From JBBRZF01 sp038236965 (GTDB lineage: Bacteria; Acidobacteriota; Terriglobia; Terriglobales; Acidobacteriaceae): a stretch of DNA of 6,313 nucleotides. Position 1 is the first letter of the stretch, and every line of letters starts with the position of its first letter. The notes beneath the pieces were generated by a model. That model did not search any database, was not told the origin of the DNA, and saw only the letters and a program-made list of their open reading frames with translations. The stretch spans positions 1 to 6,313 of the forward strand of contig JBBRZF010000189.1 in NCBI GenBank assembly GCA_038236965.1. Direction: 5' to 3'. This document shows, piece by piece, positions 1 through 4,249 of the stretch. The position numbers were made by a program, and so were the translations under genes.

Positions 1-524
1 AGCACAAGTTCGACATGGAGCGACTCACTGAATTGCTGGTTGCCGATCGCCTTCAGAATCCGAGCCGCTATTCCGTTGTGCTGGTCTCAGAGGGTGCCAT
101 GTTCACTGGCGGAGAGATGATATTCGCCGAGGAGACGGCGGACGCTTTCGGACACAAGAAGCTTGGCGGAATCGGTGACCTGGTCTCCGCGAAACTCAAG
201 GAGCTTTCGCCGAAATACAACAATGGCAAAGCCATCGAGTGCATCACCCAAAAGCTGGGATACCTGGTCCGCGGCGGCGATCCGGATGCCATCGATTCCA
301 TCGTGCCCATGGCCTACGGCAACCTTGCGCTCGACCTGGTGCTGAATCGCATTCACGGACGGCTCGTGGTGTTGAAAAACGGTCGCTACGACAACATGCC
401 CATCGATGCGGTCACGTCGTCGAAGAAGATCGTAAGCGTGAAGGAGCACTACAACGTCGAACGTCTGCGCCCGCATTATCACAGCTTCGAAATGAAGCCG
501 TTATTCATCATGACCAGCGAATAG
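1..524 (+). CDS. pfkA: 6-phosphofructokinase, C-terminal part (5' end outside window)
   Basis: Phosphofructokinases phosphorylate fructose 6-phosphate to fructose 1,6-bisphosphate in cytoplasmic glycolysis. The first complete codon is at base 3 and the frame enters from the left edge reading HKFDMERLTELLV, so the ATG at 15 is internal and not the start. About 173 C-terminal codons are present, ending in TAG. Visible family landmarks are VVLVSEGA (its Glu matches the sugar-phosphate-contacting Glu of bacterial PFKs), GHKKLGGIGD, and LGYLVRGGDPDAIDS, equivalent to LGHIQRGGSP in E. coli PfkA. The Tyr replaces the E. coli His, and the Arg of RGG is kept. The C-terminal run NGRYDNMPIDAV then RLRPHYHSFEMKPLF matches the longer PFK-A subgroup. 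The N-terminal GGD motif region that separates ATP from pyrophosphate users is not in the window, so the phosphoryl donor cannot be stated. A terminator follows directly. Confidence 0.93.
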   Translation, partial: HKFDMERLTELLVADRLQNPSRYSVVLVSEGAMFTGGEMIFAEETADAFGHKKLGGIGDLVSAKLKELSPKYNNGKAIECITQKLGYLVRGGDPDAIDSIVPMAYGNLALDLVLNRIHGRLVVLKNGRYDNMPIDAVTSSKKIVSVKEHYNVERLRPHYHSFEMKPLFIMTSE

Positions 525-542
525 TTTTCGTTGTGCAATAAC

Positions 543-573
543 AACCCCCGCCTCGCAGCGGGGTTTGCTTTTT
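543..573 (+). terminator. Intrinsic terminator of pfkA
   Basis: Nineteen bases past the pfkA stop, CCCCGC (546-551) pairs perfectly with GCGGGG (558-563) around a 6-base loop. AA/TT pairs beyond a C-T mismatch extend the stem to 543-566. A T-rich tail TTTGCTTTTT ends at 573. This is a standard rho-independent terminator for the plus strand. It lies between two convergent genes. Read on the minus strand, the hairpin is followed only by a weak TTGTT tail, so it may also stop acyltransferase transcripts but less efficiently. Confidence 0.85.
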
Positions 574-625
574 GCGCCGTGTACAACAAGATGCCCTTGA
601 CCTTGAAACCTAAGAAACCTGCTTC

Positions 626-1801
626 CTACGCCGCCGCCTCATCCTCCACTGCAACTGGTTCCGTAATCGCGTTCGCCACACGGGACTTGTACTTAAAGCG
701 ATGTCCGACGCGCACCATCTTCGATTCGAACGCGACCCACGATATCTGCGCTACGCCGATGACCAGCGCCATCGCTGCTGCCAGTGCAAGCCACTTTGCA
801 AGTGCGCTCGATGTGTATTGCGAGACCCACAACATGGTTGCGGTTATGAGCGTGAAGTGCGCGAGGTAGATGAAGTAGGAGAGCTTTCCCATCAATCGCA
901 ATGGGCGCGCACGGAACAATCCCATGCCCCAGTGTTTTGCGTGCAGGATGGCGAGCAGCATCACGGACGCATAGAAGAGCGCGACCACCGTGAGTCCGAA
1001 GGTCATGAGCGGCGTATCAGGAGATGCTTCCCGCGGAGGAAGCGCGCCCCCGGTCGCAACGATGATGGTTCCGAATACACCGATGGCCACGTACAGAACC
1101 CAGGCCCTGCGCCGCAGGAAATCAACGACCGTTTCATTGCGCACCAGCAGCGCGCAGAGAACGCCCACACCCAGCGCGTCCGCACGCAGCCAGGGCAGCA
1201 CATAGGCCTGGTTCTGCGTGACCATTCCTGTTGAGCACACTACGCTGCGCAGAATGGCAACCGACAGGATTCCCAGCGGAACCAGAACGTACATCCGTCG
1301 GGGATTCAATCTGCGCATGAGGAAAGGAAGTGTCAGGTAGAACTGTTCTTCGATGGCCAGCGACCAGCTCACGGAGAGAAATACGTTCATCGAATCGTGA
1401 CGCGCTATCCAGAGATTGTTGGTGAAACTGAAGTACGTGAGCCAGGGCATCGGCGGCCCGGCGTTTTCAATCAGGTCTGCTCGCGGGCCGCCGCCGGCAA
1501 ACCAGATGGCGGCATAGACGCAGATCACCACAAAGTAAATGGGCACGATACGGAAGAAACGACGCGCATAAAACGGTACGTAGTATTGCTCGGAGTTGTG
1601 GCTGTCGATGAGGATGCCGCCAATGAGGAACCCTGACAGCACGAAAAAAAGGTCTACTCCCGACCAGCCAAAAAGCATGATTCGCTCGAGCGACTCAGAG
1701 GCTACAGGAGCGGCCAGTACTCCGTGGAATGCGATCACCAGGGCGATGGCGATTCCGCGCAGTCCATCAAGTTCGGGGATACGGCTGGTTTCGAGTCTCA
1801 T
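626..1801 (-). CDS. Acyltransferase-3 family membrane protein (OafA/YrhL type)
   Basis: Members of this family (PF01757) are multi-pass inner-membrane enzymes that move acetyl or other acyl groups onto cell-surface sugars such as O-antigen, exopolysaccharide or peptidoglycan. The 391-residue protein carries the expected marks in order: ELDGLRGIAIALVIAFH, with the conserved His at 26; GVDLFFVLSGFLIGG at 48-62; FYARRFFRIVP at 77-87; WSLAIEEQFYL at 146-156; RADALGVG at 206-213; and GKLSYFIYLAH at 305-315. About ten hydrophobic segments are visible, at roughly 13-31, 43-65, 83-103, 144-163, 171-188, 203-220, 234-252, 266-287, 303-325 and 335-358. The tail is short and charged, with no SGNH esterase domain, so this is the stand-alone acyltransferase form. 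Length is normal. The ATG at 1799-1801 is chosen because the family motif begins nine residues later; only a weak GATGGA lies upstream. No polysaccharide genes adjoin it, so the substrate is unknown. Confidence 0.92.
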   Translation of the reverse strand: MRLETSRIPELDGLRGIAIALVIAFHGVLAAPVASESLERIMLFGWSGVDLFFVLSGFLIGGILIDSHNSEQYYVPFYARRFFRIVPIYFVVICVYAAIWFAGGGPRADLIENAGPPMPWLTYFSFTNNLWIARHDSMNVFLSVSWSLAIEEQFYLTLPFLMRRLNPRRMYVLVPLGILSVAILRSVVCSTGMVTQNQAYVLPWLRADALGVGVLCALLVRNETVVDFLRRRAWVLYVAIGVFGTIIVATGGALPPREASPDTPLMTFGLTVVALFYASVMLLAILHAKHWGMGLFRARPLRLMGKLSYFIYLAHFTLITATMLWVSQYTSSALAKWLALAAAMALVIGVAQISWVAFESKMVRVGHRFKYKSRVANAITEPVAVEDEAAA

Positions 1802-1981
1802 TCCATCAGTTCGCTCATGCAGACAATAAGTAGATGCGAACTGAACCGGGAAGTTTGGCAGGGCTAAAACAGTCTATTTTCCCAGGCAATACACCCTTAC
1901 ATAGTCGAAGTTTGCTAGAAGTACTGAGAAAGCCGGTAAGAGGCACTTAGCTTCGCTGGCCGCGCCTTGTATGATTCCGCC
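1802..1981. other. Divergent intergenic region, acyltransferase / UPF0502
   Basis: This is 180 bases between two divergently transcribed genes and should hold both promoters. The right side contains the likely UPF0502 promoter, listed separately. On the minus strand I found no convincing -35/-10 pair for the acyltransferase; the AT-richer stretch around 1865-1890 is the most plausible location. A seven-codon minus-strand mini-ORF abuts the acyltransferase start. No tRNA, no strong inverted repeat and no riboswitch-like structure was recognised. Confidence 0.6.
1947..1975 (+). promoter_or_regulatory. Putative sigma70-type promoter of the UPF0502 gene
   Basis: TATGAT at 1970-1975 matches the TATAAT consensus at five of six positions. 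With a 17-base spacer, the -35 position reads TTAGCT (1947-1952), a weak three-of-six match. The -10 box ends six bases before the ATG at 1982, so a normal start point about seven bases downstream would fall on that ATG, implying a leaderless transcript. No Shine-Dalgarno precedes the ATG, which is consistent. This is pattern matching only. Confidence 0.4.
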
Positions 1982-2611
1982 ATGGACTTATTGCTCAACC
2001 CTGTAGAGCTTCGAGTGCTCGGTGCGCTTATCGAAAAGGACATCACCACGCCGGACTACTATCCGCTTTCGCTCAACGCACTGGTGAATGCCTGCAACCA
2101 GAAGTCGAACCGTGAACCCGTCATGGAACTCACGGAAGACGCGGTGCGAGACGCCCTGAACGGATTGGAAGAGCAGCATCTGGCCGGACCGGCGATCAAC
2201 GATTCGCGCGTCAACAAGTACGAGCATCGACTCGACGAAGTTCTCAACCTCACCCGCGGAGAGACGGCCATCCTCTGTGCCCTCCTGCTGCGCGGCCCGC
2301 AAACACCCGGTGAACTTCGCGGACGCACCGAACGCCTTTTCAAGTTCGAAGAACTGTCGGACGTGCAATCGACGCTGCAGAAGTTGGCGTCTCGCGAACC
2401 CGCACTGGCCAAAGTCCTGCCGCGCCAACCCGGCACAAAGGAATCGCGCTGGGCGCAACTGATGGGTGGCGACGTAGAAGCCGCACCCTCTTCACCGCCC
2501 GCGCTGCAGGATTCCGAAGACGGTGCTCTGTCCGAAGAGGTGAGATCCTTGCGCGAAGAAGTGGAAGAACTGAAGCGCCAATTCGCGGAGTTCCGGAAAC
2601 AGTTCGAGTGA
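1982..2611 (+). CDS. yceH: UPF0502 / YceH family protein (DUF480)
   Basis: This 209-residue protein matches E. coli YceH along its length. The N-terminal block has NPVELRVLGALIEKDITTP (6-24), then YYPLSLNALVNACNQKSNREPV (26-47, near-invariant in the family). VNKYEHR (77-83), LLLRGPQTPGELRGR (101-115) and the KESRW motif follow. Family structures show tandem winged-helix-like domains, hinting at nucleic-acid binding, but no biochemical role is established. After an acidic, Ser/Pro-rich linker, residues ~183-209 form a heptad pattern (L183, L190, L197, F204) typical of a dimerising coiled coil, as in YceH. The ATG at 1982 is preferred because it starts MDLLLNPVE, like its homologues. An in-frame TTG at 1967 would add only five residues and lies in the probable promoter. 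No Shine-Dalgarno is seen. It is monocistronic by layout. Confidence 0.93.
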   Translation: MDLLLNPVELRVLGALIEKDITTPDYYPLSLNALVNACNQKSNREPVMELTEDAVRDALNGLEEQHLAGPAINDSRVNKYEHRLDEVLNLTRGETAILCALLLRGPQTPGELRGRTERLFKFEELSDVQSTLQKLASREPALAKVLPRQPGTKESRWAQLMGGDVEAAPSSPPALQDSEDGALSEEVRSLREEVEELKRQFAEFRKQFE

Positions 2612-2636
2612 TGGATGTGGCTCTGGATTGATGTGG

Positions 2637-2656
2637 CGCGAGCGCCCTCGCTCGCG
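2637..2656. repeat. Perfect 8-bp GC-rich inverted repeat (terminator-like or REP-like)
   Basis: CGCGAGCG (2637-2644) is the exact reverse complement of CGCTCGCG (2649-2656), with a 4-base CCCT loop. It lies 25 bases past the UPF0502 stop. On the plus strand the stem is followed by GCCTTTGACT, a poor T-tract, so it may be a weak terminator, an mRNA 3'-end stabiliser, or one copy of a dispersed extragenic palindrome. A single window cannot tell these apart. Confidence 0.7.
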
Positions 2657-2709
2657 GCCTTTGACTAGGCTCTTACTCCTTTGGCTGACTCTCTAGGAAT
2701 CTTCGTAAT

Positions 2710-2758
2710 CGAAAGTAGCCGAGGATAACCTACGCGGGATGATTACCCTACGGCTTCG
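2710..2758. repeat. Long imperfect stem-loop near the end of the DUF4412-like gene
   Basis: AGCCGAGGATAA (2717-2728) pairs with TTACCCTACGGCT (2743-2755) with one bulge and one mismatch. CGAA (2710-2713) with TTCG (2755-2758) can add an outer stem across a small internal loop. The apical loop is about 14 bases. It begins 15 bases past the stop of the minus-strand gene and could shape its 3' end. On that strand it is followed by ACTTTCG-type sequence, not a run of Ts, so it is not a textbook terminator. Confidence 0.5.
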
Positions 2759-2772
2759 AGGAACGAAGGAGG

Positions 2773-3891
2773 CTACCTCTCATTAGCACTCGCTTTCGTT
2801 CTAGCGGAAACCTGTGTATAACCTGCGGGCACATTGAATGCCGAGGCATCGGCCGGCGCCGACGAGAACGAGGTCAGCTCGGTGCTGGATTCCATCAGCA
2901 CGGCCGAGGTGGGTGCGCTCTGCGCTTGCGAAGGCTGTTCTTGCGGCGGGGCTTCTTTCTTCTTCTTATGCCCAAAGCCAAATCCGCCGAGCCCGAGTTT
3001 GCTCGTGATTGCATCCGCAGTACTGTTCTGCGCTATTTCACCCGCGCTCGGCATCTCCGGACCATTCGAGGCCGGAGGCAACGGCGCTTCCGACGCCGCC
3101 GGAAGTGGCGCTCCATTGGCGGTGGTTCCCACTCGCATCACCTGCAGAACCGGCACGCCGCTCAACTTCGACATCTCCTTTACCATCTGCGCCATTCCTT
3201 CGCCCGTGCCGGGCTGCATGGCCGCAAGCTGAGGCTTAAAGGTGTCGCTGAAGAGTGTTCCCATCTTCAAGGCGAACCGCTTATTGAAGTCGCGCACTTC
3301 GCCATAGCCGGGTATCTCCGGGGCCATCCACATGTCGTTGGTGATGGCGAGCGAGCCCTTCTGTCCGGACTTCTGGTCCGTCCCCTCCAGTGCCATGCTC
3401 AAGATGGCCTCTTTGGTCTGCAACCCTGCCACCTCTTTCACTGCCCCCGTGTTCTTTACATTCACCTTGAACTTCATGTCGGGTGGCGGAGTGCTATTGG
3501 CGGTCTCCGTTGGCTGTTTTGCTTTCTCTCGCGCCTGTTGCTGCTGGGCCTTCTTCTGCGCTTCCAGTATTTGCTGCTTCATCTGCTGGAAGGTCATCAC
3601 CGTATAACTTTTCTTGCGGTGATCGATGCTGGTGATGGTTTCCTTGTCGAGGTCGATGATCTCCGTGTTCAAGGAATTGATGTGCGCCATGCGATTGCCC
3701 TTCACCACCACGGTGGAAGTATTGGCGGCCAAGGCCTGCTTCGCGTCCTTGCTGAACGCGCCCGCAAACTTCATCATGCCTACCATCGCTCCGCCGGTTA
3801 TTTTCGTCGTCTCCTCATATTTGAAGTCGGCAAAGGAAGACGTCGTCAGCAATAGGCAGAGACCTTGAGCGAGCCAGATTCGAGACTTCAT
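2773..3891 (-). CDS. Exported DUF4412-like protein of unknown function
   Basis: The start is the ATG at 3889-3891, with GGAGG five bases upstream; this gives 372 residues. Residues 1-21 form a signal peptide: MKSR, a hydrophobic core, then SSFA before DFKYEE. There is no lipobox, so a soluble envelope or secreted protein is expected. The mature N-terminus (22-101) is beta-like and includes VVVKGNRMAHI (61-71), then IIDLDKETITSIDHRKKSYTV (78-98), the 'read the stored value, print its type' block seen in DUF4412-like exported proteins. A Gln/Lys/Ala-rich helix follows at ~102-126, then a Pro-rich linker. A second core at ~139-240 contains NVKNTGAVKEVAGLQTKEAIL and an aromatic NDMWMAPEIPGYGE stretch. 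Low-complexity Ala/Pro/Gly sequence, a GGFGFGHKKKKE patch (302-313) and a Pro/Gln run come before the C-terminal ELTSFSSAPADASAFNVPAGY (338-358). The function is unknown. It is divergent from the ADOP permease. Confidence 0.8.
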   Translation of the reverse strand: MKSRIWLAQGLCLLLTTSSFADFKYEETTKITGGAMVGMMKFAGAFSKDAKQALAANTSTVVVKGNRMAHINSLNTEIIDLDKETITSIDHRKKSYTVMTFQQMKQQILEAQKKAQQQQAREKAKQPTETANSTPPPDMKFKVNVKNTGAVKEVAGLQTKEAILSMALEGTDQKSGQKGSLAITNDMWMAPEIPGYGEVRDFNKRFALKMGTLFSDTFKPQLAAMQPGTGEGMAQMVKEMSKLSGVPVLQVMRVGTTANGAPLPAASEAPLPPASNGPEMPSAGEIAQNSTADAITSKLGLGGFGFGHKKKKEAPPQEQPSQAQSAPTSAVLMESSTELTSFSSAPADASAFNVPAGYTQVSARTKASANER

Positions 3892-3896
3892 GGAAA

Positions 3897-3901
3897 CCTC
3901 C
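3897..3901 (-). promoter_or_regulatory. Shine-Dalgarno of the DUF4412-like gene
   Basis: On the minus strand this reads GGAGG, five bases before ATGAAG. It decides the start: the frame is open further upstream to 4029, but that extension lacks such a site and would bury the clear signal peptide behind 46 residues. Confidence 0.85.
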
Positions 3902-3947
3902 GTGGGTTTTCGGTGAGGATGGAACACAGTCTCTCCACTTTTGCCGA

Positions 3948-3970
3948 GGTGGCTCACAAGGCGAGCCACT
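3948..3970. repeat. Inverted repeat in the leader of the DUF4412-like gene
   Basis: GTGGCTC (3949-3955) and GAGCCAC (3963-3969) are exact reverse complements around a 7-base spacer, with a possible G-T pair extending the arms by one. It lies 57-79 bases upstream of the minus-strand ATG. It could be an mRNA hairpin in the 5' leader or a binding site for a dimeric regulator. Confidence 0.5.
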
Positions 3971-4211
3971 CGCAGCGGAGAAACAGCATTTGTTTCTAGA
4001 TTCAGCGTGAGCGTCGGAAGGATGTACAAAGACGTGACCGGAAAGAGAAGTATTCCAGAGTTGCAGTATGCGGAATAATCCCGCTGCTAGAACTTCCACC
4101 GACTGCCCGGTTCCGGACACCGGCGTACGATTGCGCACAGCCACCGGGTTCTCGCAAAAGTGCCGCGACTAGTAGATTCAATAGCTTACCCCTAGCCAAC
4201 GGTGGCAGCGG

Positions 4212-4221
4212 AATTGCAATT
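4212..4221. promoter_or_regulatory. 10-bp palindrome, possible operator
   Basis: AATTGCAATT is a perfect palindrome flanked by GG and TCC, 29 bases upstream of the ADOP ATG. Its position suits a repressor site or 5'-leader element. Palindromes of this length occur by chance, so the call is tentative. Confidence 0.25.
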
Positions 4222-4240
4222 TCCTTTTGTTACCTACGTC

Positions 4241-4245
4241 GGAGG
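4241..4245 (+). promoter_or_regulatory. Shine-Dalgarno of the ADOP permease gene
   Basis: GGAGG sits four bases before the ATG at 4250. This start gives MRTLLQDLRYGF, the usual N-terminus of the family, and rules against the in-frame GTG at 4202. Confidence 0.85.
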
Positions 4246-4249
4246 CGCA

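Larger units (their letters stand above)
2612..2772. other. Convergent intergenic region with two stem-loops
   Basis: This 161-base gap separates the 3' ends of the UPF0502 gene and the DUF4412-like gene. It starts with GATGTGGC repeated directly at 2614-2621 and 2630-2637. A perfect GC-rich hairpin and then a longer imperfect stem-loop follow, both listed separately. Neither hairpin has a proper T-tract on either strand, so termination by them is uncertain. No gene was found here. Confidence 0.6.
3892..4249. other. Divergent control region, DUF4412-like gene / ADOP permease
   Basis: About 358 bases lie between two divergent start codons, without a gene I can support. It contains the Shine-Dalgarno sites of both genes, an inverted repeat (3948-3970), a bulged hairpin GCC-C-GGT / ACCGGC (4105-4124) and a 10-bp palindrome (4212-4221). 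A weak plus-strand promoter candidate is TTCTCG (4149-4154) with TAGATT (4173-4178), 18-base spacer, three and four consensus matches; I would not rely on it. Minus-strand open frames here are arginine/serine-rich and match no family I recognise. Confidence 0.55.

Noticed and set aside
595..620. Short tandem repeats (CCTTGA twice, GAAACCT twice) between pfkA and the acyltransferase gene
   Set aside because: There are only two copies each of 6-7 bases; this is expected by chance and has no array structure.
701..1234. 177-codon plus-strand open frame antisense to the acyltransferase
   Set aside because: It is rich in His, Arg and Gln, as expected of the complement of a GC-rich membrane-protein gene; no domain, SD or promoter was seen.
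1967..1981. TTG start at 1967 for the UPF0502 gene
   Set aside because: There is no SD, the five extra residues are not family-like, and the codons overlap a good -10 box.
2926..3855. 309-codon plus-strand open frame antisense to the DUF4412-like gene
   Set aside because: Its product is a run of Arg, His and Leu without domain character, and it lies wholly inside a gene with a signal peptide, strong SD and family motifs. It is a codon-bias shadow.
3892..4029. N-terminal extension of the DUF4412-like protein to base 4029
   Set aside because: It would add 46 residues before a clear signal peptide; the ATG at 3889-3891 has a well-placed GGAGG.
3815..4199. Minus-strand open frames (109 and 65 codons) in the divergent control region
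   Set aside because: The compositions are Ser/Arg-rich with no recognisable domain, and one runs into the DUF4412-like gene in another frame.
4202..4249. GTG start at 4202 for the ADOP gene
   Set aside because: The ATG at 4250 has GGAGG four bases upstream and yields the standard family N-terminus.
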